This document shows positions 8,713 through 18,135 of a DNA stretch of 63,629 bases, piece after piece (position 1 is the first letter of the stretch; every line of letters begins with the position of its first letter). Source of the DNA: Pelagirhabdus alkalitolerans (lineage in GTDB: Bacteria; Bacillota; Bacilli; Bacillales; Amphibacillaceae); NCBI RefSeq assembly GCF_900096905.1, contig NZ_FMYI01000011.1:1-63629 (forward strand). The letters run 5' to 3'. A model generated the notes under the pieces. That model was not told where the DNA came from and ran no database searches. It saw only the letters and a list, made by a program, of their open reading frames with translations. The position numbers were made by a program, and so were the translations under genes.

Positions 8713-10710
8713 TTAATCTTCTTTTGAAGAAGCGTCTTGATCTGGTTCGGAATTGTCTTTTGTTTCATCAACATCTGTTGATTCTACATCTTCTGATTTA
8801 GCACGAATATTAACATTCACACCTTCTTCGGTCGATGTTTGGTCTTCTTTTGACTCAGAACCATTTTGTTCTGAAACGACTTCTGGTTCTTTTAAAACAC
8901 CATCTTCAAACAGTGATTTAATTTGACCTGCATCGAGCGTTTCAACTTCTAGAAGTGTCTTCGCGACAAGTTCTAATTTTTCTTGATTCTCAGTTAAGAT
9001 ATCCTTAGCGCGTGTATAGCAGTGGTTGATGAGACTTTGCATTTCTTGATCAATCTCATATGCGATTGCATCACTATAGTTCGCATCACTCTGCATGTCA
9101 CGTCCAAGGAAGACTTGGCTATTCCCACCACTGAATTGTAGTGGACCAATTCGTTCACTCATACCGTATTCAGTGACCATCTTACGCGCAATGCTTGTTG
9201 CGCGTTGGAAGTCATTGTGAGCGCCTGTGCTCACTTCACCAAAGATAATTTCTTCGGCAACACGACCACCCAGTAGTCCGGTAATCTTATCAATCAATTC
9301 TGGTTTTGTCATGAAGTAGCGATCTTCTTTAGGAAGCATAACAGCATAACCGCCAGCTTGGCCACGTGGTACAATCGTTACTTTGTGTACCATATCCGCA
9401 TCATCAAGCACCATACCAATAATCGTATGTCCACTTTCGTGGTAAGCGACAATATTTCTTTCTTTGTCTGAAATCACACGACTCTTCTTAGCAGGTCCAG
9501 CAATCACACGGTCAATCGCTTCATCGACATCGACCATTTCGACTTCTTTTTTATCGCCTCTAGCAGCAACAAGAGCCGCTTCATTTAGCAAGTTCTCTAG
9601 ATCCGCACCTGAAAAGCCAGGTGTACGCATCGCAACTGTCTTAAGTTCAACATCTTCAGCTAACGGTTTATTACGCGCATGAACTTGCAAGACTTCTTGA
9701 CGACCTTTTAAGTCTGGACGATCAACCGTAATTTGACGGTCAAAACGACCTGGACGTAGTAATGCTGGATCTAAAATATCCGGACGGTTAGTTGCGGCAA
9801 TCATAATAATACCTTCGTTTTCACCGAATCCATCCATTTCAACGAGTAATTGGTTTAGCGTTTGTTCACGTTCATCGTGACCCCCACCAACACCGGCTCC
9901 ACGTTGACGACCGACAGCATCAATCTCATCAATAAAGATAATACATGGTGCATTCTTCTTCGCATTCTCAAATAAGTCACGAACACGTGAAGCACCTACA
10001 CCAACGAACATTTCAACGAAGTCAGAACCACTGATCGAGAAGAACGGTACCCCCGCTTCACCAGCGACCGCTCGAGCAAGTAATGTTTTACCTGTCCCTG
10101 GAGGGCCAACAAGCAGCATCCCTTTAGGAATTTTGGCACCAATACTTGAGAATTTACGTGGGTCTTTTAAGAAGTCAACAACTTCGACAAGTTCTTGCTT
10201 CTCTTCATCTGCTCCTGCTACGTCATTAAAGCGTACCTTTTTCTTATCTTCTGTGTACATTTTCGCTTTACTCTTACCAAAGTTCATCACACGGTTTCCG
10301 CCACCTTGTGACTGGTTCATCAAGAATAAGAAGATAACAACAATAATGATAAACGGTAACATCGCCGTTAGAAAACTAACCCAAGGACTCGGCTGTTCTT
10401 CTGGCTGAATGTCTATGATACCTTGACTTGAAGCTTGTGATGTAATGGTTGCAACGATATCTGGATTATCTGGTATATGTGAGATGAAATTAGTTGATTC
10501 TTCATCATTTAATTCACCTGTCACTTGCATAACCCCATGGATCGGGCGCATTTCTAATGTTTCAATTTCTTCATTACCTAGTACTTCAATGAATTCATCA
10601 ACTTTGAATTCTTCTGTTTCACCATCTTGTCCTGTTATCAATTGCATAACCGACAACAATACAAGGGCAATAACAGCATAAAATATGAAATTACGTGCTA
10701 TTCGATTCAT
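8713..10710 (-). CDS. ftsH: ATP-dependent zinc metalloprotease FtsH
   Basis: Membrane-bound AAA+ protease for quality control and regulatory proteolysis. Two membrane segments (about residues 7-25 and 110-130) flank an extracytoplasmic domain. The AAA domain has Walker A GPPGTGKT near 205, Walker B IIFIDEID, and the second region of homology with RPGRFDRQ. The zinc site HESGH is near 425. The 665-residue length includes a C-terminal tail of about 50 residues rich in Asp, Glu and Ser. It lies between hpt and coaX and has its own terminator. Confidence 0.97.
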   Translation of the reverse strand: MNRIARNFIFYAVIALVLLSVMQLITGQDGETEEFKVDEFIEVLGNEEIETLEMRPIHGVMQVTGELNDEESTNFISHIPDNPDIVATITSQASSQGIIDIQPEEQPSPWVSFLTAMLPFIIIVVIFLFLMNQSQGGGNRVMNFGKSKAKMYTEDKKKVRFNDVAGADEEKQELVEVVDFLKDPRKFSSIGAKIPKGMLLVGPPGTGKTLLARAVAGEAGVPFFSISGSDFVEMFVGVGASRVRDLFENAKKNAPCIIFIDEIDAVGRQRGAGVGGGHDEREQTLNQLLVEMDGFGENEGIIMIAATNRPDILDPALLRPGRFDRQITVDRPDLKGRQEVLQVHARNKPLAEDVELKTVAMRTPGFSGADLENLLNEAALVAARGDKKEVEMVDVDEAIDRVIAGPAKKSRVISDKERNIVAYHESGHTIIGMVLDDADMVHKVTIVPRGQAGGYAVMLPKEDRYFMTKPELIDKITGLLGGRVAEEIIFGEVSTGAHNDFQRATSIARKMVTEYGMSERIGPLQFSGGNSQVFLGRDMQSDANYSDAIAYEIDQEMQSLINHCYTRAKDILTENQEKLELVAKTLLEVETLDAGQIKSLFEDGVLKEPEVVSEQNGSESKEDQTSTEEGVNVNIRAKSEDVESTDVDETKDNSEPDQDASSKED

Positions 10711-10833
10711 TCATTTCCTCCTCCCAAACGAGAAAAACTATACTACATCGTACCATAGGAAAAACAAGGCTCGCAACTGATGCGAATCTTTCATTTCTTA
10801 AGGTTTATTTTGTTTGACCGTTTAGCTTACTTT

Positions 10834-11379
10834 TTATGATTCGCCACCATAAACGTGTGGTTTTAAGACACCAATGTATGGAAGATTGCGGTATTTCTCT
10901 TGATAATCTAATCCGTAGCCAACTACGAACTCGTTTGGCACTTTAAAACCTACAATATCTGCTTTAATATCGACTGTTCGGCCTTCAGGTTTATCTAATA
11001 AAGTAACAATTTTAACAGAACGTGCTTTACGATATTTAAATAGATCAACCAAATAACTTAACGTTAAACCACTATCAATAATATCTTCGATAATTAACAA
11101 GTCACGTCCTTCGACCTTCGTATTCAAATCTTTTTCAATTTTAACCTCTCCAGAGGAACGCATTTCTCCTCCATAACTTGACACATCCATAAAATCCATC
11201 TCAAGATATGTATCCATATAGCGAAGAATATCAGACATAAAAGGTAATGCACCCTTTAATACACCAATTGCGAGTGGAAATCGGTCTTCATACTCTTCTT
11301 GTAGCTGCTTTCCTAATTCTTGACATTTCTCTTGGATTTCTTCTTGTGAAACTAATATTTTCTCGATGTCCTTATGCAT
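10834..11379 (-). CDS. hpt: hypoxanthine phosphoribosyltransferase
   Basis: Purine salvage enzyme forming IMP or GMP from the free base and PRPP. The PRPP-binding signature is LLIIEDIIDSGLTLSYL near residue 100; the flexible-loop region MDVSSYGG and the C-terminal VVGYGLDYQEKYRNLPYIG are typical. I chose the second of two adjacent ATGs (11379) because GGAGG lies 6 nt upstream of it and only 3 nt upstream of the first. The ribosome binding site overlaps the tilS stop, so the two genes are coupled as in B. subtilis (hprT). Confidence 0.94.
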   Translation of the reverse strand: MHKDIEKILVSQEEIQEKCQELGKQLQEEYEDRFPLAIGVLKGALPFMSDILRYMDTYLEMDFMDVSSYGGEMRSSGEVKIEKDLNTKVEGRDLLIIEDIIDSGLTLSYLVDLFKYRKARSVKIVTLLDKPEGRTVDIKADIVGFKVPNEFVVGYGLDYQEKYRNLPYIGVLKPHVYGGES

Positions 11380-11389
11380 CATGATCCTC

Positions 11390-12793
11390 CTAAAACATAT
11401 GAATTGATGAAATTGTTACTTTAATGTAGTTCGCTTTTTCTAATTCCGCATGATCTTCACTCTTTGTTAATCCCATCACCCATCGCACTCGACCCTTTTC
11501 GTCAACAAGGATTGGCCATTCATCACGGTATTGAAGGGGGATTTTCCGATCAATAAAAAGTGACTTTAGTTTCTTTCGGCCATTAAGATAGGCTAAATAA
11601 ATGCGATCACCTGGTTGTCTCGTTCTAACCCATAGCGTCGGAATGGATTCTTTTGTGTCAATTGGTAAATAGAAAGTGAAATCATCACTCTCCTCTACCT
11701 CTTCTTTGGACACAATGTCGGTAAAAACACTCACACCTGTGGGTAGCCTTGTTTCACCAGGTATAGACAGTGTTTGTTCATACGTCAAAGGTTCTTTGCG
11801 GAACGAAAATCGTATGACATTGTAGTTTTTCAACATTTTTAAGTCATTTGGCAAATCAAAGTTGAGGTTTGGTTTCTCACTTTGTAGCAACTCAAAAAAC
11901 TGTTGTTCATGCCTAAAGGTCAAACCTTTTGGCAGGGTATCATACAGATAGTTTAATATTAGATGAAACAACCTTCTTTGTAAAGCACGAGGATGTTTTT
12001 TGATCATGTCGATCTCATGAATCATGTCATCTTGGAAAGAACCCTCTACTCTACTAAGTCTTCGTAATTTTTCAGCCTCTTCATTTAAATAATCAACATC
12101 ATCTGCAACATGCTCACTAAATTGTTGAATCGTTTGATCTAAATTAGGATTATATTCTTTAATGAGTGGAAGAATGTGATGTCTAAAGTAATTCCGAGTA
12201 TACTGATCGTGCTCATTACTCGGATCTAACCTTGGCTCAATTCCTACTGAGGCACAGTATGCAGTGATCATATCCTTTGTAACAGATAAAAAAGGACGAA
12301 TTAAGAGGCCGATCGAAAAGGGGCGCGCTTTGCGCATACCTCCTAATCCATCTAGGTTCGTATTTCTGCTTAAACGCATAAAAATCGTCTCAATTTGGTC
12401 ATCTGCATGGTGTCCTAGTACCAAATAATCCGCTTCATAGGCTTGCATCACGTCGTGATAGGCTTGATAACGTAAGGTGCGCGCTGCCTCTTGTGTACCA
12501 AGTTGATAACGTTCTTTATATGCAGGGACATCTACCGTTCGACCTTCAAATATAAGATTGTTTTTTTCGGCGAATTGCCTAACATAAGCTAAGTCTTGCG
12601 CAGAACCTTCCTGTCTTAATGAGTGATCAACACTCACCACGACAAGACGAAGCCCCATCATTTCTTGTTTTTTCATCAAGTAATGAAGAAGAGCCATCGA
12701 GTCTGGCCCACCAGAAACACCAACGATGAGCGTTGTATTTGATTTTATCAGTTTATAATGGTCGATATAAGCATCGACTGTTTCTGTTAACAT
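11390..12793 (-). CDS. tilS: tRNA(Ile)-lysidine synthetase
   Basis: Modifies C34 of the minor tRNA-Ile(CAU) to lysidine so that it reads AUA; essential in Bacillus. The N-terminal PP-loop ATPase motif VSGGPDSMALLHYL is near residue 25, followed by VSVDHSLRQEGSAQD and LGHHADDQIETI. The C-terminal TilS substrate-binding domain ends with RKIPLQYRDEWPILVD and GRVRWVMGL. It has 467 residues. The gene lies between yabT and hpt, matching the tilS-hprT-ftsH order. Confidence 0.95.
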   Translation of the reverse strand: MLTETVDAYIDHYKLIKSNTTLIVGVSGGPDSMALLHYLMKKQEMMGLRLVVVSVDHSLRQEGSAQDLAYVRQFAEKNNLIFEGRTVDVPAYKERYQLGTQEAARTLRYQAYHDVMQAYEADYLVLGHHADDQIETIFMRLSRNTNLDGLGGMRKARPFSIGLLIRPFLSVTKDMITAYCASVGIEPRLDPSNEHDQYTRNYFRHHILPLIKEYNPNLDQTIQQFSEHVADDVDYLNEEAEKLRRLSRVEGSFQDDMIHEIDMIKKHPRALQRRLFHLILNYLYDTLPKGLTFRHEQQFFELLQSEKPNLNFDLPNDLKMLKNYNVIRFSFRKEPLTYEQTLSIPGETRLPTGVSVFTDIVSKEEVEESDDFTFYLPIDTKESIPTLWVRTRQPGDRIYLAYLNGRKKLKSLFIDRKIPLQYRDEWPILVDEKGRVRWVMGLTKSEDHAELEKANYIKVTISSIHMF

Positions 12794-12853
12794 TGCTATC
12801 CCTACTTTTTATCAATCCGTCTCATCCATTATATATCGTACCAAAATAACGTC

Positions 12854-13786
12854 TCAATAGAAAGTCGCAACAATAAATAGAACCACACTTCCAACCGCTA
12901 AAATAATAAGCTCCCCTATTGAAGTATGAGCGATCGATGGTACATGTGTGTTGCTTCGTGTTCTTTTTCGACTAGGTGCTGTTATCAAATTGAGGTCTTC
13001 TTTCATTTTTTTAGCACTTGTATAACGACCGTGTAAAGCTTTCTCCATACAAGTCCGATACGGTTTTAATGCAGGGTTTTGATTCATCTTTTTACTCAAT
13101 TGAGCGCTAGGCTTTTCTTGACGTTTAAACGGCTTTTGATAAATACCGTGTAGAGCGAGCATCGCAATCGAAAAGAGATCATAACTTACTTCTGCATAAC
13201 GCGTTCCCATTTGCCAGTAACCCCGGTCATAGAATTCAGTGTACTCTTTAATCGAACGCCCCATCATCGTAATCCCGCCGACATCAACAAATGATATGTT
13301 TTTCAAATCATCTGATACCATCACATTTTCTACTTTCACATCGCCTAATACAAAACCCGCTTTATGCAAGTGTTCAACTTGATCGAGTAATTGACTAATG
13401 AGGGTAAATAGTACATTGACCGATGCGTTACGTACCGCTTCATTAAATGAACGCCCTTTAATATAACTCATTGTATAAAAGCTGTAACAATTGATACTAT
13501 TAATTCGCCAATCATCTCGGTCATACAAGCAAGGCCCCAGGCGGTTGCCTCGGACCTTGCTTAGTTTTTTCAGCACATTAATTTCAGAGGTAATCGATAG
13601 GCTGTTATCACTTATTTTAAGGGCTAATAATGCTTGGTCTTGACGCTTAACTAAATACACAGCACCGACTGTTCCGACTCCTAAGGGTTTAATAATGGTA
13701 AAGGTTTGCTGGTGCCAATAGCCAACTATTTGAGTGCCTGGCGTGAGGTTATAAACTGAAATCGAATGGCTCTTCTGTCGTTTCAC
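12854..13786 (-). CDS. yabT: membrane-anchored Ser/Thr kinase YabT
   Basis: Hanks-type kinase that in B. subtilis acts during sporulation and phosphorylates RecA and AbrB. Visible are the glycine-rich loop GVGTVGAVYL, the ATP lysine in LALKISD, the catalytic loop GDVKVENVM (His and Arg of HRD replaced, Asp, Lys and Asn retained) and DVGG in place of DFG. A C-terminal membrane segment (about 288-308) serves as anchor. The start is probably GTG 13786, 8 nt after GAGGAG, overlapping yabS by 38 nt. Confidence 0.9.
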   Translation of the reverse strand: MKRQKSHSISVYNLTPGTQIVGYWHQQTFTIIKPLGVGTVGAVYLVKRQDQALLALKISDNSLSITSEINVLKKLSKVRGNRLGPCLYDRDDWRINSINCYSFYTMSYIKGRSFNEAVRNASVNVLFTLISQLLDQVEHLHKAGFVLGDVKVENVMVSDDLKNISFVDVGGITMMGRSIKEYTEFYDRGYWQMGTRYAEVSYDLFSIAMLALHGIYQKPFKRQEKPSAQLSKKMNQNPALKPYRTCMEKALHGRYTSAKKMKEDLNLITAPSRKRTRSNTHVPSIAHTSIGELIILAVGSVVLFIVATFY

Positions 13787-14483
13787 CTTCAAAGCTCCTC
13801 ATCAAATCCGTTTGACTAAATTGATAGAACGCTTCTTTAAGCGCAGGTCCTGTTGGTGTTACGCCTCGACTTGTTAATTTCGGGAATACAGCATGTAAGT
13901 CTTTTAATTCACTTTTCCAATCCATGACTTTTTCCGTCACTGTTTTAGCACCTGGAAAAGCACAAATCATAAACTGATTTTTACCGATACGTGCATTCAT
14001 CGTGATCGACAAGTCAATTAAGGCTTCTTTTACCGTTTCTAATTTGTTTTGCATACTTAAACTCGTATCGACAAGAACAATCAATTCCATCTGAGTCGTC
14101 TCGGCCAATTCTTCAACCACTTCAATCACTTCACCGCGTTGGTCTGGTGGAAGTGTATCTATCGATTGATCTTTTGACAACAACTGTTTGAGCTCTTGAT
14201 TAACGACCCCTTTCAACGTTTGATTCATTGCTTGTTTGGTCACTGTCTGAACGGTCTTTAATAATTGATTTGGATAAACGAGTTGACTAACACCCCCACC
14301 TGAGGTCGCAATCTCTTCTATTTCTAGTAAACTGTCAGATCCTTCACCTTCAGATAAAATACCAATGACATTGACGACGATCCCTTGTTTATGAATCTTC
14401 TGACTGACAACAGACGGATCTTCTCCTTTGTTTGAACACCCATCAGTGATCAGTAGTATTTGCTTTAACGTTCCTTTATTCAT
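13749..14483 (-). CDS. yabS: von Willebrand factor A domain protein YabS
   Basis: Cytoplasmic protein of unknown biochemical function, expressed during sporulation in B. subtilis. Two VWA-like stretches are visible: ILLITDGCSNKGEDP at the N terminus and LIVLVDTSLSMQNKLE near residue 135, the latter with a DxSxS metal site. ATG 14483 lies 9 nt after GGAGG; the frame is open from a GTG six bases upstream that is too close to the ribosome binding site. It is between spoIIE and yabT, as in B. subtilis, and overlaps yabT. Confidence 0.86.
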   Translation of the reverse strand: MNKGTLKQILLITDGCSNKGEDPSVVSQKIHKQGIVVNVIGILSEGEGSDSLLEIEEIATSGGGVSQLVYPNQLLKTVQTVTKQAMNQTLKGVVNQELKQLLSKDQSIDTLPPDQRGEVIEVVEELAETTQMELIVLVDTSLSMQNKLETVKEALIDLSITMNARIGKNQFMICAFPGAKTVTEKVMDWKSELKDLHAVFPKLTSRGVTPTGPALKEAFYQFSQTDLMRSFEGETTEEPFDFSL

Positions 14484-14554
14484 CGTCACGTTCCTCCCTT
14501 ATATTTTGACTAATACCATGATGGGGAAAAACAGACTATTTTATACATGCTCGA

Positions 14555-16990
14555 TTAACTGATTTGATTCGGGTACGTATAGTAAGGAACCGTCGCCCAT
14601 TTAGAGTGAAATGCTTCAACTTTTGCCACCAGTACCGTCATGTCATCTTGCGGGGTATCAATTGTTTCCCGCACGACACGCTCAAGTAAAAGATCTGCTA
14701 CTTCTTGAGGCTCATCAGTTTCGATTTCACGAATCATTCGCTTTAACCAAATATCTTGATTTTCGATTTCGCGTCTGGCTTCAAACATACCGTCACTCAT
14801 CATAATTAATAAGTCTCCTGACTCCAGTTGTTCATCAACCACATCTACATCAAATTCTTTAATAATACCGATCGGTAAATTGCTTGATTCAACACACAAT
14901 ACTTCGTTTCTGCGTTTAATAAAGCTTGGCGTTGAACCGATCTTTAAAAATTGTCCCTCAGCTGTTTGAAGGTCAATCATGACAAGGTCGAGGGTTGAAA
15001 ACATTTCATCTGTCATTCTTAATGAAAGAATCGAATTAATTGACTTAATGGCCACTTGCTCATCAATCCCTGACTGCAAAATTTGTTGTAATAACGTTAA
15101 TGTTTGCATACTTTCTTTCTGAGCTCGCTTACCGTTTCCCATACCGTCACTAATGGCTAGGGCGTGTTTGCCTTGTGGTAGTTCCATGACCGAATAACTA
15201 TCGCCTGAGACAAAGCCCCCTCCTTTTGCGACATGCGCGACCCCCATATCGAGTTGATACCGTTTAGCAGATTGAAAGATCATAAAGCAATACCCATTAG
15301 GCATCGCTGATATTTCCTCTTCTTTTACGACGACAGACTCATTTAATATGTCAGATAAAATAGGCGCAATTAATTTACTTCCTTCGTCATTATATTGATA
15401 CACCGCAATGGTCATTTCTATATCAATATTCCCTTTGTTAAGTGAATAAATATCAATTTCTTCAATGGTTAAACCAATCGACTGCAATGATGCCCAAATT
15501 TCACGTTCTTGCTTTTCATGATGGTGACGTTCGAGCACCATCTCTTTTGCGAAATTATTCATCACTTCAGAAACCCCCAATAATTGATTGGCGACAAACT
15601 GTCTACTCTCACCCACTTGCCGCTTTAAAGATTGATTGGCATGGTAGTGCGCTAATTCCTCTTTCATCACCGCTTCTACTTTTAGTGCTTTTAAACAATG
15701 TTTATAAAACTTAGCTTGTGTCGTTTGAGCGAGTTGAGCATTTTCTTCTAATTCAGTTTTCATCGTCGCCATTGTTTGATACGTCTTATCGAATTGTTTT
15801 GTCCAGCATGTTGTTTTCTTAAAACATGTCTGACACGTTTTTTCGGTTACTTGACTCAAAAACTGATCCATTTCTCGCTCCTCGGCCCCTACATCCGCCA
15901 ATTCTTCTGGTGCTTTTATAAACGTTTCAGATAAAGCTAAGAAAACATCTGAGAAATTTTCCATCCGATTGGCGCACGTGTTTCTAAGTTTACTCAAATA
16001 ATGCCTTTGTTCTTCTGCTTGTTCATATGTACCCGGTATAAATCGTGCTAACGTTTTGATCCACTGCTTAGGTGTTAAATAAAGCAGAATAATGGCAACG
16101 AGTGATACGTTAAATGATGAGAACAACTTCAATGATTCCGCTTGATAGATGCCTAACAAAACGGTTCCAATCAAAAGACCGAGACTTACACCGACTTTAT
16201 TTGCATCTTTCATCAATCCACCTAACAATCCTGTAAATGCAAGTAATGACAGTTGTGTGAGATCGGGTTGATTAACAAAACTGAGTAGTAATCCAATAAC
16301 GACACCGGCTGTTGCGCCAATTGTCGCTCCACCACTTAGAGATAACAAAAGAATGAAGTAACGAGAGGCTACATAATCTAGAGGAAGCCCAAATAATGCA
16401 ATATTTGCAAGACCACAAATGACCGATGTGATTAAAATCGTGAAACAGACAACTTCTTCGGTTTTTAGTGTTAATTTATAGTGAACCGGTACTAAAAGCG
16501 GTGTGCTTTGAATAAAAATAAACAATAAGATTGTACACAAGAAGGCTTCAACACCCATCATTAACCAGGCATAGGCTGTAATGCCGTTTAGTAAATACTC
16601 AAAGAGCAAACGACTCAGCGCACTTACACCAAATGCAATGAACGGCGCAAACCTCGTTTTATTCACATCGATGTTTAATGTTAAAAAGAAACCAAATAAC
16701 AACAATTGAATCAATAGATGATAAAACAAGACAAGCCCTAACGTCATGCCGCCCATTAAACTAAACACAATGACCGGTTTGATCCTGTTTGGCTTTACGA
16801 CCCAGACACTAATCAAATACGCTAATATAAATGGACTTATCTCGTAAAATAAAGTCGCTCTAGCAAGTAAAAAGGCAATCAAATAGAAAATGACATCTTT
16901 TTTCTTTGCCCAGTTATAAATCATATTAAGTCGCCTGCGAATGAGGTCATAGCCATATTTCTTAAAATAATTTTTCATTAAGATTTCCAT
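14555..16990 (-). CDS. spoIIE: stage II sporulation protein E (PP2C phosphatase)
   Basis: Dephosphorylates SpoIIAA and so activates sigma-F in the forespore, and takes part in asymmetric septation. The N-terminal third is a bundle of about ten membrane segments (residues 25-310). A linker with a cysteine cluster (CQTCFKKTTC) follows, then a C-terminal PP2C domain with the metal-binding ISDGMGNGKRAQKES and MMSDGMFEARREI. The start at 16990 is 7 nt after AGAGGTG; the ATG at 16996 is too close. A Spo0A-type promoter lies upstream. Length (811) is normal. Confidence 0.96.
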   Translation of the reverse strand: MEILMKNYFKKYGYDLIRRRLNMIYNWAKKKDVIFYLIAFLLARATLFYEISPFILAYLISVWVVKPNRIKPVIVFSLMGGMTLGLVLFYHLLIQLLLFGFFLTLNIDVNKTRFAPFIAFGVSALSRLLFEYLLNGITAYAWLMMGVEAFLCTILLFIFIQSTPLLVPVHYKLTLKTEEVVCFTILITSVICGLANIALFGLPLDYVASRYFILLLSLSGGATIGATAGVVIGLLLSFVNQPDLTQLSLLAFTGLLGGLMKDANKVGVSLGLLIGTVLLGIYQAESLKLFSSFNVSLVAIILLYLTPKQWIKTLARFIPGTYEQAEEQRHYLSKLRNTCANRMENFSDVFLALSETFIKAPEELADVGAEEREMDQFLSQVTEKTCQTCFKKTTCWTKQFDKTYQTMATMKTELEENAQLAQTTQAKFYKHCLKALKVEAVMKEELAHYHANQSLKRQVGESRQFVANQLLGVSEVMNNFAKEMVLERHHHEKQEREIWASLQSIGLTIEEIDIYSLNKGNIDIEMTIAVYQYNDEGSKLIAPILSDILNESVVVKEEEISAMPNGYCFMIFQSAKRYQLDMGVAHVAKGGGFVSGDSYSVMELPQGKHALAISDGMGNGKRAQKESMQTLTLLQQILQSGIDEQVAIKSINSILSLRMTDEMFSTLDLVMIDLQTAEGQFLKIGSTPSFIKRRNEVLCVESSNLPIGIIKEFDVDVVDEQLESGDLLIMMSDGMFEARREIENQDIWLKRMIREIETDEPQEVADLLLERVVRETIDTPQDDMTVLVAKVEAFHSKWATVPYYTYPNQIS

Positions 16991-17021
16991 ATTCATTCAC
17001 CTCTTCATTCATATGAGGCTT

Positions 17022-17054
17022 ATTAAAGCACAGAAATCATTTATTTTTTGTCAA
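17022..17054 (-). promoter_or_regulatory. spoIIE promoter with 21-bp spacer
   Basis: The minus strand reads TTGACA (17054-17049), a spacer of exactly 21 bp and TTTAAT (17027-17022). B. subtilis spoIIE is known for a sigma-A, Spo0A-dependent promoter with the same abnormal 21-bp spacing. Confidence 0.75.
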
Positions 17055-17079
17055 AATGACGTGCCAGGTCAATAAATCG

Positions 17080-17086
17080 TTCGACA
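17080..17086 (-). promoter_or_regulatory. Spo0A box upstream of spoIIE
   Basis: Minus-strand TGTCGAA, a perfect core 0A box, 26 bp upstream of the -35 element. A weaker 0A-like TTGACAAAA overlaps the -35 itself. Confidence 0.65.
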
Positions 17087-17131
17087 TTTATTGTTTTTTC
17101 AGAAAATGTATAGCGAAAAAATAAAAATATA

Positions 17132-17160
17132 TTGACACACCTAAACAGCTGTTGTATTAT
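17132..17160 (+). promoter_or_regulatory. tRNA-Met promoter
   Basis: TTGACA (17132-17137), 17-bp spacer, TATTAT (17155-17160), about 30 bp before the tRNA. It is divergent from the spoIIE promoter. Confidence 0.8.
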
Positions 17161-17189
17161 ATCACTTGTGACTTTGAAAATTACGTCAT

Positions 17190-17266
17190 GGCGGTGTAGC
17201 TCAGCTGGCGAGAGCGCACGGTTCATACCCGTGAGGTCGGGGGTTCGATCCCCTCCGCCGCTACCA
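17190..17266 (+). tRNA. tRNA-Met (CAT), elongator type
   Basis: A full cloverleaf can be folded: acceptor GGCGGTG pairs with CGCCGCT (G-T at the first pair), D arm GCTC/GAGC, anticodon stem CACGG/CCGTG with loop TTCATAC, T arm GGGGG/CCCTC with TTCGATC, and an encoded CCA at 17264-17266. The near-identity with the elongator tRNA-Met of B. subtilis that precedes spoIIE supports elongator identity. It has its own promoter and terminator and is opposite in strand to the surrounding conserved genes. Confidence 0.95.
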
Positions 17267-17300
17267 TTATCTCCAAATCATATACATAAATAGAGTCGTT

Positions 17301-17333
17301 AAAAAAGAAGAGGCAAATGCCTCTTCTTTTTTT
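17301..17333. terminator. bidirectional terminator between tRNA-Met and ecfT
   Basis: Symmetric repeat AAAAAAGAAGAGGC / GCCTCTTCTTTTTTT with a 4-nt loop. It can end the tRNA transcript on the plus strand and the ecf operon on the minus strand; it overlaps the ecfT stop codon. Confidence 0.92.
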
Positions 17334-18135
17334 ATACCATTGTATAATTAACGACTATGACAACGGCTGTTAAACCAACCATCATGAGTAGAGCTATCGA
17401 ATCACTTGTGTGCCATGTTAGCTGTCTGAAATGGGTTCTTTTCTCTCCTGATTGATAATTCTTCACATCCATCACATCTGCCATTTCTTCTGCACGGTTC
17501 AGTGAACTTGCAAAAAGCGGTAGAACAATGGGAACTAACTTTTTCATTTGCTCGACAATCGTACCTTCACCGAAAATCACACCTCGTGCGCGTTGAGCGT
17601 CCATCACACGCTGCGTTTCATCTAGCAAGTTCGGGATAAACCGTAATGAAATAGACAACATAAGTGCAAAATCATCGACAGGAACACCTAGTTTACGCAA
17701 TGGTTTTAACAAGGCATTAATCGCATCTGTTAAGTCAACCGGCTTTGTAGAGAGTGTTAAAACCGTCGATATAAAGATAATTAAAATAAAGCGCATGAAA
17801 GTAAAGAGACCGACCCATAAACCTTGACTAGAGATTGTAAATGGTCCCCACGAAACAAAGACTTCACCACCGCCAGTGAATAAAACACGCATCATCGCTG
17901 CAAATAAAATAAGAAATATAAGCGGTCTAACGCCTTTTATAAATACTGACAAGCGTATCTTCGTTAAATACATAACACCTAACGTAAATAGTCCAACAAA
18001 TAAATAACCAAGTCCATGATCGATAAAGAACAACAAACCGATAAAATAAAGAGCTGCGACTAATTTAGCTCGAGCGTCTAATCGGTGAATAATAGAATCG
18101 TTAGGGAAATAACGCCCAAGAATTAATGATTTCAT
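17332..18135 (-). CDS. ecfT: ECF transporter transmembrane component EcfT
   Basis: Membrane scaffold that couples a vitamin-binding S-component to the two ECF ATPases. Five to six hydrophobic segments are visible, plus the coupling-helix signatures MDAQRARGV and FASSLNRAEEMADVMDVKNY. The start at 18135 (MKSLILGRYFPNDS) has GGAGGGAG 8 nt upstream and overlaps ecfA2 by 4 nt; length is then 267 residues, as in B. subtilis. In most Bacilli this module follows rplQ; here it lies with apbE, as in the Listeria electron-transfer locus. No S-component is adjacent. Confidence 0.93.
   Translation of the reverse strand: MKSLILGRYFPNDSIIHRLDARAKLVAALYFIGLLFFIDHGLGYLFVGLFTLGVMYLTKIRLSVFIKGVRPLIFLILFAAMMRVLFTGGGEVFVSWGPFTISSQGLWVGLFTFMRFILIIFISTVLTLSTKPVDLTDAINALLKPLRKLGVPVDDFALMLSISLRFIPNLLDETQRVMDAQRARGVIFGEGTIVEQMKKLVPIVLPLFASSLNRAEEMADVMDVKNYQSGEKRTHFRQLTWHTSDSIALLMMVGLTAVVIVVNYTMV

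Noticed and set aside
12854..13786. YabT as an inactive pseudokinase because HRD and DFG are altered
   Set aside because: The catalytic Asp, Lys and Asn and the metal-binding Asp of DVGG are kept, and the B. subtilis active enzyme has the same substitutions.
17041..17226. Minus-strand open frame of 61 codons between spoIIE and the tRNA
   Set aside because: It covers the tRNA gene, its promoter and the spoIIE control region; no ribosome binding site and no similarity recognised.
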